From NCBI GenBank assembly GCA_963665935.1, contig OY762510.1, forward strand, positions 1,550,001 to 1,614,000: a stretch of DNA of 64,000 nt, given 5' to 3'. This document shows, in pieces, positions 50,514 to 59,900 of the stretch. The translations under genes and the position numbers were made by a program. This DNA is from Syntrophus sp963665935 (GTDB taxonomy: Bacteria; Desulfobacterota; Syntrophia; Syntrophales; Syntrophaceae). The notes beneath the pieces are model-generated. The model was not told the origin of the DNA, did no database searches, and saw only the letters and a list, made by a program, of their open reading frames with translations. Within the stretch, counting starts at the first letter, position 1; the number at the start of each line of letters is the position of its first letter.

Positions 50514-53279
50514 CTAGGGACGATCCAGTTCTTTGCGCAGTAATCTCAGTAAATCAGAAGCCTTGAATGGCTTCTGGATCAAGTGCAATCCCTTATCGAG
50601 AATAAAGTTGGTGTGCACGGCGTTTTCGCTGTAGCCGCTCATAAAAAGACACCGGATATCGGGATTTTCGGCGTGGATTTCATCATAGACGGCACGGCCG
50701 CTTTTCTTGGGCATCAAGACGTCCGTCAGCAACAGATCGACCTCGGGCGCATGATCCCGATACAGGCGCAAGGCTTCCTCGCCATCGACGGCGGCAAGCA
50801 CGCGGTAGCCGGCCAGCTTGAGAATTTCCGTGGCAAGAAAACGGAGTGGATCGTCGTCCTCCACCAGGAGAATGGTCTCGTGCCCTCCCGGAGCAGGTTC
50901 CTGCGGTTCCTCGATCGTCTCATCTTTCGTCCGTTCGGTGGCCGGCAGGTAGATGCTGAACCGGGAACCTTTGCCGGGTTCACTGTAGACATGGATCATT
51001 CCCTCGTGCTGACGAACGATGCCGTAGACGGTTGCCAGTCCGAGGCCGGTTCCCTGTCCCTGATCCTTGGTGGTAAAAAAGGGATCGAAAATTTTGTTCT
51101 TCGTTTCCGGGTCCATGCCGCAGCCGGAATCCGTAATGCTCAACTGTACATACCGCCCCGGTTTCGCCCAGTCATTCCGGGCGCAATAGTCATCGTCGAG
51201 CTGGATGTTTCGCGTTTCGATGGACAGTCGTCCCCCATCGGGCATGGCATCCCGGGCATTGATACAGAGATTGATGATCACCTGTTCCATCTGACTCCGG
51301 TCGGCGTTCACCGTCCATAACACAGCGCCTGGTTTGAGGTGCAGATCGATGTGTTCGCCGATCAGGCGGTGAAGCATCTTCATCAGATCCTCGATTGTTG
51401 AATTCAAGTCCAGCGGACCGAGTTGAAGCACCTGCCGCCGACTGAAGGCAAGCAATTGGCGGATCAGTATGGCCGCTTTCTCTCCGGCCTTGGCGACCTG
51501 CTCCAGCTTGCCGCGATTCCTGTCCTCCGGTTCGAGGGAAAGGAGAATCATCTGGGTATAACCCAGGATGGCCTGTAAGATATTATTGAAGTCATGGGCC
51601 AGGCCGCCGGCCAGTTGGCCGATGGCTTCCATCTTCTGGGCCTGACGCAGTTGTTCCTCAAGGGCTTTCCGGGCTGTGATATCCTGTGCGACAACGATCG
51701 ATCCGGCGGACGCATCCGTGCCGTTAAGGTAGGAACGGCTGAGGATGACCAGGATTTCCTCTCCATTTTTTCGCCTCATCCGGAACTGTTGCTTCGCTTC
51801 GTCTGCCGAGTACAGTGCCTTCCCCGACGCCTCGTAGTCCTCATCGCTGAAATAGAGGAAACGGGGGCTGCGGCCGATCATCTCTTCCCGGGGATAACCA
51901 AAGGTCATCACGGCGAAGTCATTGACCTGCTTAAAGATCCTGCTCCCGTCGACGACGCAGATGGCGAGGGGCGTCTGATCGAAGAGGGTTTGAAGCAGTA
52001 GTTCGTTTTGCTTGCTCTCCGTAATGTCACGTCCTGCAGCGGTGATGGCGGTGACCTGTCCGGAGGCGTCTTTTTCCGGAATGGAAATCTGATCGATCCA
52101 CTGTCCAGTGGGAAGCTGGAACTCCATGCGGATGACCTCCCCGGAGGTAATAATCCGTTCCGTCATCTCGTGCCAGTGCGTGCAGAGTTCCTGGGGGTAT
52201 CCCATCTCTTCAAAGGTCTTTCCTAAATAGGCCTCGGGGGGGATTCCGGATATCTGCTCTACCACGGGATTCATATAAATGTAGCGGTGGTCTAGATCGA
52301 CGCGCATGATGGCATCGCGACTGTTCTCCACCAGGGCGCGGAACTTCTCCTCGCTTTCCCGCAGAGCGGCCTCTGCGGCTTTGCGCTGGGTGATATCTCG
52401 GACATTGGAGAGGACGACCGGGCCGCTGTCCAGATCGATCCGTTTGAGGGCGACATCGACATCGAAAACGGAGCCGTCGTTTGGCCGTTTCGCCTTCCAT
52501 TCAAAGGTGATCGTTTCCCCTTTCATGACCCGGTCCCATCGATCCGGCTCCTGATCCATCCGGTTGTCCGCGGATGAGAAATCGTGGAGAATATGCATCG
52601 ACAGGGCCTGTTCTCGCGATACTCCGTATAAATCCAGCATCTTCTGGTTGCAATCCAGGATTCGCCCTTTAAGGTCATGGATAAAGATGGCATCGTGGGT
52701 ATTGTCAAAAATCGTGCGGAGGGTCTGCTCCGACGTTTTCAATCCCTCTTCCAGTTTTTTTCGCTTGCTGATATCCCGCGCTACCGTGACCACTCCGCCG
52801 AACTCGCCGCTTTTGTTCCGGACAACGGAAAAACTGACCTCCATCCAGAGAAGAGAACCATCCTTCCTGTAAACTTCCGCTTCAAAGGTTCTGACCCTGT
52901 TGGAATCGGACACTCCGGCGGTGACCCGTGCCTTCTCTTCCTCAAAGATCGACAGGATGAGTTGATTGGATGCCGGAGAAACAAAATGCGCGAAGGTTTC
53001 TTTGCTCGCCTCTTCAACCGTAACACCGCGGATTTGAAAAACGGATGGACTTACATAGATGCACCGCATATCCGCATCCATAACGCGGATAATTTCCGCG
53101 GTATGGTCGGTGATGAATCGATATTTCGACTCGCTTTCCAGGAGGGCTTTGTTCGTGTCCCGGAGTTCCCTGTTGGACCGTTCCAAATCTTGAATATCCT
53201 GCTTCAAGGTGGAGATTTCATCCCTGAGCTGTTGATATTCCTTATCCTGTACCTTATCTTGTATCTTCATGTGCCACAC
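50514..53279 (-). CDS. PAS(x4) hybrid histidine kinase, paralogue 2 of 3
   Basis: A 921-residue relative of the previous protein (GTG at 53279 or ATG at 53270; neither has a clear ribosome site). An N-terminal coiled coil (about 10-55) is followed by four PAS modules in the order A (ITDHTAEIIRVMDADMR), B (IFDNTHDAIFIHD), C (FRALVENSRDAIMR) and D (LFDQTPLAICVVDGSR). Then come HisKA (LAHDFNNILQAILGYTQ), HATPase and a receiver (LLTDVLMPKKSG). The C-terminal half is close to identical in sense with its neighbours. The extra A module is what sets it apart from paralogue 1. Confidence 0.92.
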   Translation of the reverse strand: MWHMKIQDKVQDKEYQQLRDEISTLKQDIQDLERSNRELRDTNKALLESESKYRFITDHTAEIIRVMDADMRCIYVSPSVFQIRGVTVEEASKETFAHFVSPASNQLILSIFEEEKARVTAGVSDSNRVRTFEAEVYRKDGSLLWMEVSFSVVRNKSGEFGGVVTVARDISKRKKLEEGLKTSEQTLRTIFDNTHDAIFIHDLKGRILDCNQKMLDLYGVSREQALSMHILHDFSSADNRMDQEPDRWDRVMKGETITFEWKAKRPNDGSVFDVDVALKRIDLDSGPVVLSNVRDITQRKAAEAALRESEEKFRALVENSRDAIMRVDLDHRYIYMNPVVEQISGIPPEAYLGKTFEEMGYPQELCTHWHEMTERIITSGEVIRMEFQLPTGQWIDQISIPEKDASGQVTAITAAGRDITESKQNELLLQTLFDQTPLAICVVDGSRIFKQVNDFAVMTFGYPREEMIGRSPRFLYFSDEDYEASGKALYSADEAKQQFRMRRKNGEEILVILSRSYLNGTDASAGSIVVAQDITARKALEEQLRQAQKMEAIGQLAGGLAHDFNNILQAILGYTQMILLSLEPEDRNRGKLEQVAKAGEKAAILIRQLLAFSRRQVLQLGPLDLNSTIEDLMKMLHRLIGEHIDLHLKPGAVLWTVNADRSQMEQVIINLCINARDAMPDGGRLSIETRNIQLDDDYCARNDWAKPGRYVQLSITDSGCGMDPETKNKIFDPFFTTKDQGQGTGLGLATVYGIVRQHEGMIHVYSEPGKGSRFSIYLPATERTKDETIEEPQEPAPGGHETILLVEDDDPLRFLATEILKLAGYRVLAAVDGEEALRLYRDHAPEVDLLLTDVLMPKKSGRAVYDEIHAENPDIRCLFMSGYSENAVHTNFILDKGLHLIQKPFKASDLLRLLRKELDRP

Positions 53280-53539
53280 TTACGGCTCGATGCTCCCATT
53301 TCTGCCGGAGGAGAAGGGAAATTCGCGGAATCAGCAAGATTTGTAACCAAGAAATATACCTAGGTTATCTTACCACTTTCATAAAACCTGAGACAAGTGA
53401 AAGATTCCGGCTATGAAAATTTGATTTCACGCTAAAAGAGTCGTTACAGGGACGCTGATAAAGAAGTTGGGGAAGAATATTCAAAGCGGACCCGGCATTG
53501 GCTGTGCTATTGGTTCCTCGATGTTCTCCGGATCGGCAG

Positions 53540-55906
53540 CTAGGAACGATCCAGCTCCTTTCGCACGATTCTCAATAAGTCCGTGCTGTTGAATGGTTTT
53601 CTGATCAGATGGTATCCCTGCTTGAGGATGAGGTCTGTTTGTCTGGCATTTTGGCTGTATCCAGTCATGAAAAGACAACGGATATCCGGACGGGTGGTGC
53701 GAAGTTCATCAAGAACGACAAAACCGCTCTTCTGTGGCATCACAACATCCATCAGCAAAAGATCAACCTCTTTTTCATGCTCCCGGTACAGACGCACGGC
53801 ATCCTCGCCATCGACGGCAGCAAGAACACGGTAGCCGGCCAGCTTGAGAATTTCCGTGGCGAGAAAACGGAGGGGCTCATCGTCTTCAGCCAGGAGAATG
53901 GTCTCATGACCTCCCGGAACAGGTTCCTGGGTGTCTGCAAGGATTCCCTCCTCTGTACGTTCGGTGATGGGGAGATAGATGCTGAATTCGGAACCTTCCC
54001 CGATTTTGCTGGCGACATGGATCATACCGTCATGCTGCCGCACGATGCCATAAACGGTAGCCAGGCCCAGACCCGTACCGTGCCCCTCTTCCTTCGTGGT
54101 AAAAAAGGGCTCGAATATTCTGCTCTTCGTCTCCTGGTCCATGCCGCAGCCTGAATCGACAATGCTCAGCTGTACGTACCTGCCCGGTCTTGCCCATTCA
54201 TGTCCGGTGCAGAAATCGTCATCGAACTGGACGTTCCGGGTTTCAATGGAAAGGCGACCTCCCTTGGGCATGGCATCCCTGGCATTGACGCAGAGATTGA
54301 TGATGACCTGTTGCATCTGACCGGCGTCGGCGTGCACCGTCCACAAATCCTGACTGGGCAATATCTTCAAGTCGATGTTTTCGCCGATCAGACGATGGAG
54401 CATCTTCATCAGATCCTCGATGGTCCGGTTCAAGTCAAGCGGCCCGAGTTGAAGCACCTGCCGTCTGCTGAAGGCAAGCAATTGGCGGGTCAGCACCGCC
54501 GCTTTCTCTCCGGCCTTTTCCACCTCCCTCAACGTGGCGCGGTTCTTATCCTCCGGTGCGAGGGAAAGCATCAGCATCTGGGTATAACCCAGGATGGCCT
54601 GCAAGATGTTGTTAAAGTCATGGGCTATGCCGCCGGCCAGCTGGCCGATGGCCTCCATCTTCTGGACCTGCCGGAGTTGGTCTTCAAGGGCTTTGCGGGC
54701 CGTGATATCCTGCACGATGACGATAAATCCTGCGGAAGCGTCCCTGCCGTTGAGATACGATCGGTTGATCAGAGCCCAGATTTCCTCTCCGTTCTTTTTC
54801 CTCATCCGAAACTCTTTTGTCGCTGTGTTTGATGAATAAATCGTCTTTCCTGCTTCGGTGTAATCTTCATCGCAGAAAAAGAGGAAGCGGGAATTCCGGC
54901 CTAGCATTTCCTCCGGTGGATACCCAAAGATCTCATAGGCATAATCATTGACTTTGATGAGCAGTCGATCCCCATCGGCTACATAGACGGCGAGTGGGGC
55001 GGCCTGAAACAGGGAACTCAGCAGGGCTTCATTCTTTTTGGGTTCAGTAATATCGCGAGCCGATGTGATAACCGCCGTGACCTGCCCGGATGAGTCTCCC
55101 TCGGGCATAAACATCCAGTCGATCCATCGACCATCGGGGTGAAGGAATTCCAGTCGATGGACCTGCCCGGAGCGAAAAGACTGCTCGAGTTCCTCGTGCC
55201 AACCGGGGCAGATATTTTTCGGAAACCCCAATTCTTCATCTGTTTTTCCCGGAAATTGACCGGCGGGGATTCCACTCAGTTCCGCGATCGCCGGGTTAAC
55301 ATAAAGGTAGCGGTGGTTTTGATCAAAACGCATAATCATATCGCGACTGTTCTCCACCAGGGCGCGGAACTTTTCCTCGCTTTCCCGGAGGGCAGCCTCC
55401 GCGGCTTTACGCTTCGTGATATCCCGGGACACGGTTAGAATACCGATGAGCTTGCCGTTCCTGTTCCGCAAAAAGGAGAAGACGATCTCCATCCAGATCA
55501 GAGAGCCATCCTTTTTATACACTTCCGCTTCCACGGTCCGAAACCTGTTTGGATCTGCCGTTCCGGTGGCTTCCAGCTTCAATTCTTCCTTGAAGAAATC
55601 CCGAAGATGCTTCAGGGATTCCGGGGAAAAAATCTCGCTGAGGGTTTGTTTTGACGCCTCCTCAACGGTGAGGCCACGGATTCGCAAAACAGAGGGGCTG
55701 ATATAGGTGCTCCGCAGGTCCATATCCAGGATACGGATAATGTCTGCAGTATTTTCCGCGATCATGCGATAGGTGGCTTCGCTTTCCAGAAGGGCATCGT
55801 CCATTTTCTGCCGTTCCGCCCGGAATTTTTCCAATTCCTTGATTTTTCGCTTCAAATCGGCATTTTCTCCGATCAGTGCCTGATATTCCTGGTCTGGCCT
55901 GTCCAT
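53540..55906 (-). CDS. PAS(x3) hybrid histidine kinase, paralogue 3 of 3
   Basis: A 788-residue protein with the same core. The PAS order is A (IAENTADIIRILDMDLR), C (FRALVENSRDMIMRFDQ) and D (LFQAAPLAVYVADGDR); module B is missing. HisKA has IAHDFNNILQAILGYTQ, HATPase GTGLGLATVYGIV, and the receiver LLMDVVMPQKSG. The receiver ends differ most between paralogues. The 260-base gap to paralogue 2 suggests separate promoters. There is no membrane helix. Confidence 0.92.
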   Translation of the reverse strand: MDRPDQEYQALIGENADLKRKIKELEKFRAERQKMDDALLESEATYRMIAENTADIIRILDMDLRSTYISPSVLRIRGLTVEEASKQTLSEIFSPESLKHLRDFFKEELKLEATGTADPNRFRTVEAEVYKKDGSLIWMEIVFSFLRNRNGKLIGILTVSRDITKRKAAEAALRESEEKFRALVENSRDMIMRFDQNHRYLYVNPAIAELSGIPAGQFPGKTDEELGFPKNICPGWHEELEQSFRSGQVHRLEFLHPDGRWIDWMFMPEGDSSGQVTAVITSARDITEPKKNEALLSSLFQAAPLAVYVADGDRLLIKVNDYAYEIFGYPPEEMLGRNSRFLFFCDEDYTEAGKTIYSSNTATKEFRMRKKNGEEIWALINRSYLNGRDASAGFIVIVQDITARKALEDQLRQVQKMEAIGQLAGGIAHDFNNILQAILGYTQMLMLSLAPEDKNRATLREVEKAGEKAAVLTRQLLAFSRRQVLQLGPLDLNRTIEDLMKMLHRLIGENIDLKILPSQDLWTVHADAGQMQQVIINLCVNARDAMPKGGRLSIETRNVQFDDDFCTGHEWARPGRYVQLSIVDSGCGMDQETKSRIFEPFFTTKEEGHGTGLGLATVYGIVRQHDGMIHVASKIGEGSEFSIYLPITERTEEGILADTQEPVPGGHETILLAEDDEPLRFLATEILKLAGYRVLAAVDGEDAVRLYREHEKEVDLLLMDVVMPQKSGFVVLDELRTTRPDIRCLFMTGYSQNARQTDLILKQGYHLIRKPFNSTDLLRIVRKELDRS

Positions 55907-56177
55907 ATGGATTTCCCTGATTGGTTGCTCCGGTGCTGATCACAAGTGTAAACTGTCGATAAAATAATTTCTATACTGGCAATAAAGTTGAAAAATACCA
56001 CATTCCCATAATCATAAACAGACATATTTCATCGGGTCAGGTAAGTTATCTTTCTGATTTGTGTTTTGGTAAATGACTCCAAGTTGCCTTTCTTCGGCTA
56101 ACTGAGCTGGTTTCGTTGTCGGCTCCTCGCCGTCTTGTTCTCTTTTGAATGCAACTCGGTATGAGGAGGGAAAAAGA
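55907..56177. other. Intergenic region upstream of the third kinase gene
   Basis: AT-rich near 55950-56080, presumably holding the promoter of the kinase at 53540. No clear promoter or structure was found apart from the gdhA terminator that follows. Confidence 0.3.
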
Positions 56178-56222
56178 AAGGAGCGCTTGCCGGATGACCG
56201 AGGTCTCCGGCAAGCGCTCCTT
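56178..56222 (-). terminator. Intrinsic terminator of gdhA (16-bp perfect stem)
   Basis: AAGGAGCGCTTGCCGG (56178-56193) and its exact complement (56207-56222) enclose 13 bases. On the minus strand a T-rich run (TTTCTTTTTC) follows. It lies 84 bases after the gdhA stop. Confidence 0.92.
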
Positions 56223-56305
56223 GTAAAGACTGGAAATGTTAAAAGCGGCTCATGCCTTGCGCGAAGCGGATTAAAGTCCGCCCGTGCCTTGATATGAAAT
56301 TGGGA

Positions 56306-57667
56306 TTAAACCACGCCGTAGGCCAGCATGCTGTTGGCCACTTTCATGAATCCGGCGACATTGGCTCCCAGCACGTAGTCTCCCTCTTTTCCATATTCTG
56401 CTGCTGCATTGAGGCAGGAAGTATGGATGCTCTTCATGATCTGAAGCAGACGTGTATCAACTTCTTCCCGAGGCCAGGAAAGGCGCATGCTGTTCTGGCT
56501 CATTTCCAGGCCCGAGGTGGCCACACCGCCGGCATTGGCCGCCTTGCCGGGACCGTAAATGATTCCATTGTCCTGGTAGATGCGGATCGCTTCCGGGGTG
56601 GAAGGCATGTTGGCCCCTTCAGAGATGCAGATGCAGCCGTTTTTCACGAGGGCTTCCGCATGGCTGGCGTCGATTTCATTCTGGGTGGCGCAGGGAAGGG
56701 CGATATCCACGTGAAGGCCCTGATTCTTGATCACATCCCATACGCTCTCCCCGATGTAGCAGCTGGTTGTGCTGGAATACTTATCGGCGTATTCACTGAT
56801 GCGTCCTCTCCGGACATTCTTCAGTTCCATGACATATTCGCACTTTTCGTAGTCGATCCCCGCTTCGTCGACAATCGTTGAGCTGGAGTCGCAAAGCGTA
56901 ATGACCTTTCCTCCCAGGCGATTGACTTTTTCGATGGCATACTGGGCAACATTTCCGGAACCGCTGATGGCGACCGTTTTGCCCTTGAAATCGAGGCCGC
57001 GCCACGCAAGCATTTCCGCGGCAAAATAGACGCAGCCGTAACCTGTTGCTTCCGGTCGAATGAGGCTTCCGCCGTAATCCAGGCTCTTGCCTGTCAAAAC
57101 GCCCGTATGCTCGTTGACCAGCTTCTTGTAATACCCATAGAGGTAGCCGATTTCCCGGCCGCCCACGCCGATGTCACCTGCCGGTACATCCGTGTCAGGA
57201 CCGATGTGCCGGAAAAGCTCGCGCATGAAGGCCTGGCAGAAGCGCATGACTTCGTTGTCCGATTTGCCTTTGGGGTCGAAGTCGGAGCCGCCTTTTGCGC
57301 CACCCATGGGAAGGGTCGTCAGCGAATTCTTGAAGATCTGTTCGAAACCGAGGAATTTCAGGATGCTGAGATTGACGGAGGGATGAAAGCGCAGTCCACC
57401 TTTATAGGGACCGATGGCGTTGTTGAACTGAATCCGGAATCCCCGATTGACCTGCACCTCGCCTTTATCGTCCACCCAGGGAACCCGGAAGGTGAGCACC
57501 CGGTCGGGCTGTACGATTCGTTCATAGATTTTTGCCTTGACGAACTCCGGATGTTTCTGTGCCGTGGGCTCCAGAGTCAAAAGCACTTCCTCCGCCGCCT
57601 GATGAAATTCAAATTCGTAAGGGTCCTGCTGTTTAATCTTGTCAATAACATCGCCGACTACGGACAT
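56306..57667 (-). CDS. gdhA: Glutamate dehydrogenase, NADP-type hexameric
   Basis: The ATG at 57667 is preferred: GGAGGT lies seven bases before it, and an in-frame ATG at 57682 overlaps that ribosome site. The protein is 453 residues, the normal size of GDH of the E. coli type. GPYKGGLRFHPSVN is the substrate site, catalytic Lys125 lies in PMGGAKGG, and the nucleotide fold has VAISGSGNVAQYAIEK. It makes glutamate from 2-oxoglutarate and ammonium. In this window it pairs functionally with amtB/glnK and with K+ uptake, since glutamate is the usual counter-ion of K+. Two palindromes lie upstream (57762-57802). Confidence 0.96.
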   Translation of the reverse strand: MSVVGDVIDKIKQQDPYEFEFHQAAEEVLLTLEPTAQKHPEFVKAKIYERIVQPDRVLTFRVPWVDDKGEVQVNRGFRIQFNNAIGPYKGGLRFHPSVNLSILKFLGFEQIFKNSLTTLPMGGAKGGSDFDPKGKSDNEVMRFCQAFMRELFRHIGPDTDVPAGDIGVGGREIGYLYGYYKKLVNEHTGVLTGKSLDYGGSLIRPEATGYGCVYFAAEMLAWRGLDFKGKTVAISGSGNVAQYAIEKVNRLGGKVITLCDSSSTIVDEAGIDYEKCEYVMELKNVRRGRISEYADKYSSTTSCYIGESVWDVIKNQGLHVDIALPCATQNEIDASHAEALVKNGCICISEGANMPSTPEAIRIYQDNGIIYGPGKAANAGGVATSGLEMSQNSMRLSWPREEVDTRLLQIMKSIHTSCLNAAAEYGKEGDYVLGANVAGFMKVANSMLAYGVV

Positions 57668-57761
57668 CTGTTGAACCTCCATGTATAAAAAATTATGAGT
57701 AAAAACGATTGTATAAAACCCGATAAAACTAAGTTTTACAATCAGGCTAAAGCCGTTTCTT

Positions 57762-57802
57762 TTATAGGGCCAATCCCTATAATAGCATAGGGTAATACCC
57801 TA
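57762..57802. promoter_or_regulatory. Two adjacent palindromes upstream of gdhA, candidate operators
   Basis: TTATAGGG (57762-57769) is inverted as CCCTATAA (57775-57782) around 5 bases, and TAGGGTA (57788-57794) as TACCCTA (57796-57802) around one base. Both share the half-site TAGGG. They lie 95-135 bases upstream of the gdhA ATG, in the likely promoter zone. The regulator is unknown. Confidence 0.45.
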
Positions 57803-57953
57803 ACAGACAAAAGCGGTAAGACAGGGCGAGACGGATGGTATCTCCTCAATTCGCTTTATTGAATGAAAATTGGGCAGTTTCCTTGTGGAATTGTAAGAGC
57901 TGGCGCAGGTTGCGTAAAGATAACCTGCAATCACAGGAGGTGGCGCAATAGCC

Positions 57954-57996
57954 AACGCTGGAAGCCTCTGCGCGGATAGCAGAGGCTTCCAGCGTT
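57954..57996. terminator. 18-bp perfect hairpin between gdhA and the VPLPA cluster
   Basis: AACGCTGGAAGCCTCTGC (57954-57971) and its exact complement (57979-57996) enclose GCGGATA. It lies downstream of the sorting-tail gene at 58099. There is no T-run on the minus strand, so termination is likely but not certain. A smaller 7-bp inverted repeat (GCAGGTT/AACCTGC, 57905-57928) lies beside it. Confidence 0.65.
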
Positions 57997-57997
57997 T

Positions 57998-58180
57998 AAT
58001 CGGTCAGGATAGGCAAAGCAAAGGCAGGAAGAGAAAATCCTGCAGTGCCAGATACTTCGGCTTCTCTAAAAGATATAAAATGGAGCCGAGGGGAAAAATC
58101 ATGCCGCACGACGACGGCGGATTGCCGCGAGGCCGACCAGGCCGCTGCCGAGGAGCAAAACGGCACCCGGAAGAGGAACG
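57998..58180. repeat. Direct repeat copy 1, 3' end of sorting-tail gene plus downstream
   Basis: Starts AATCGGTCAGGATAGGC and continues through the gene end; the copy at 58799 is about 801 bases away and mostly the same. It shows that the neighbouring gene arose by tandem duplication together with its downstream sequence. Confidence 0.75.
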
Positions 58181-58746
58181 GCGCTCATGCTTTGAACTCC
58201 ACGCCCCATGAAGTAGGTAGAGGCGGCGGCATAGCCTGAGTTGCCCGTCTCCGGATCGATTTGCGAAATAGCCTGATAACCCCAATCGTTGATGCGCAGA
58301 ACCTGAGCCGCCGAGGTCCAATGTCCTTTATCATAGATATAACTTTTTCTCGTTAAGTTGAAACTATAAGACGTCAAGTCGCTCAGGCCGCTGAAGGAGG
58401 CATTGAAATCGCCAAAACCACTGAAATTTTTCTGTGCCACAAAACTTCCCTCCGTCAGATTTGTAACGCCGAAAACAAAGGCATTGACCTGCACCCCGAG
58501 TCGGTTCTCCAGCGAATAAGTGCCCGTACTTTTAAAGGTGATCGTTGCGTGATCCTGAGAAGTCAGATTCACAGTCACCGTACCGTAATTATACACCTTG
58601 CCGCCGTTGAGCTCCGGACTGGCGTACATGAGGTTATAAGAGCACAGATCAGCAAAAGCATTGGAAGCGAAAAGGAAAAGAGAAAGGAGACAGACGAAAA
58701 AAATCCTCTTCCTGCTGAATCCCCGACAATAATTTGAGCTTTTCAT
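58099..58746 (-). CDS. VPLPA-CTERM exported protein, copy 1
   Basis: A 215-residue secreted protein with a signal peptide (about 1-32, ending NAFA) after a Lys/Arg-rich start, and a C-terminal tail of VPLPGAVL, a hydrophobic stretch (LLGSGLVGL) and RRRRAA. This fits the VPLPA-CTERM type of exosortase target, for which a dedicated exosortase is known in other genomes. The passenger is Ser/Thr/Asn-rich and beta-like, with VTVNLTSQDHATITF and NDWGYQ shared with two neighbours. It should be cleaved at the tail and released to the outer surface or matrix. Ribosome site AAGGAGG. Highly similar to the next gene (58901). Confidence 0.87.
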   Translation of the reverse strand: MKSSNYCRGFSRKRIFFVCLLSLFLFASNAFADLCSYNLMYASPELNGGKVYNYGTVTVNLTSQDHATITFKSTGTYSLENRLGVQVNAFVFGVTNLTEGSFVAQKNFSGFGDFNASFSGLSDLTSYSFNLTRKSYIYDKGHWTSAAQVLRINDWGYQAISQIDPETGNSGYAAASTYFMGRGVQSMSAVPLPGAVLLLGSGLVGLAAIRRRRAA

Positions 58747-58798
58747 GAAATACCTCCTTAAAAATAAAATTTGTTTGAGTTTGAAACCGACTGTATTT

Positions 58799-58982
58799 CA
58801 ATCGGTCAGGATAGGCGAAGCAAAGATAGGAAGAAAAAATGCCCTCAATGCCGGATCCTTCGGTGACTCCTAAAGATATAAAATGGAGCAGAAGGAAAAA
58901 TCATGCTGCACGACGACGGCGGATTGCCGCGAGGCCGATAAGGCCGCTGCCGAGGAGCCAAAAGGCGCCCGGAAGAGGAACG
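58799..58982. repeat. Direct repeat copy 2
   Basis: Counterpart of 57998-58180 with scattered substitutions and small indels. It covers the 3' end and downstream flank of the gene at 58901. Confidence 0.75.
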
Positions 58983-59509
58983 ACGGATTTACCGTCACCA
59001 GCGGCGTAGCCTGAATTGCCCTGCTGCGGTACGATGTGCGCGACGGCCAGGTAACCCCAGTCGTTGATGTGCAGAACCTGATCCGCCTGGGTCCAATGGC
59101 TCGTCGAGTTATTTGTTACGTCAAAACTGAAAGACGTCGTCTTGCCTATTTTGTCGAAGGAGACGTTAAAATCTCCGAACTTACTGAAATTCTTCTGATT
59201 TACAAAGCCTCCATCGGTCCAGTTCGAAACGCCGAAAACAAAGGCGTTGACCTGTACGCCGAGTCGGTTCTGCATTCTGTAATCGTCCAGACTTCCAAAG
59301 GTAATCGTTGCCTGATCTTGGGCGGTCAGATTCACCGTCACCGTCGCGTAATTGTCCATCGCGCCGCCGTTGAGCTCCTCATTGGCGTAGATGAGGTTGA
59401 AGGAGTAGAGATCAGCCGAAGCATTAGATGCGAAAAGAAGAAGAGAAAGAAGGCAGACGAAAAAGATTCCTTTTCTGTTGAATCCATGAAAATATCTTAA
59501 ATTTCTCAT
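58901..59509 (-). CDS. VPLPA-CTERM exported protein, copy 2
   Basis: A 202-residue paralogue of the protein at 58099. It has the signal peptide GIFFVCLLSLLLFASNASA, the shared passenger core LNGG-YATVTVNLTAQDQATITF and NRLGVQVNAFVFGVSNWTDGG, and the tail VPLPGAFW, GSGLIGL and RRRRAA. The ribosome site is AAGGAGG. The 154-base gap to copy 1 contains the duplicated flank. Passenger regions differ more than the signal and the tail, which is what selection on export and sorting would leave. Confidence 0.87.
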   Translation of the reverse strand: MRNLRYFHGFNRKGIFFVCLLSLLLFASNASADLYSFNLIYANEELNGGAMDNYATVTVNLTAQDQATITFGSLDDYRMQNRLGVQVNAFVFGVSNWTDGGFVNQKNFSKFGDFNVSFDKIGKTTSFSFDVTNNSTSHWTQADQVLHINDWGYLAVAHIVPQQGNSGYAAGDGKSVVPLPGAFWLLGSGLIGLAAIRRRRAA

Positions 59510-59900
59510 AAATCACCTCCTTGAAATAAAGATTTGTTCGAATGTGGACACGACTGTCTGCCTAATTAGGAAGCACAGACCCTCTTTTGATGAGATCCTT
59601 CGTTGACTTTCAGCTTGTGCGTCATGTGTGAAAAAATTCACATATGAGTATCACCCTATATAAATTTATTTCAAAAAAATCAATATCTGAAATTCTGGAT
59701 TTTATTTGAGATGAAATTCCAGGATTGGCTGCCATCAAGTATGAATGTCTGCGAATCGTTGAAAAAATCATGAAAACGGTGGTTGTCTGGTCCAGTGAGG
59801 ATAAAGAGGAGATAAAAGGTCTTTGGCCAGAGGAGGGGGAAAAAGGAAGAGAGAAATGGGGCAGAGAAAATTATCTGCTGGATCCTGCCGAAGATTTCCG
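59510..59900. other. AT-rich intergenic region upstream of copy 2
   Basis: Probably contains the promoter of the gene at 58901. Nothing else is recognised; several stops occur in all frames. No sigma-54 site was found. Confidence 0.3.
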
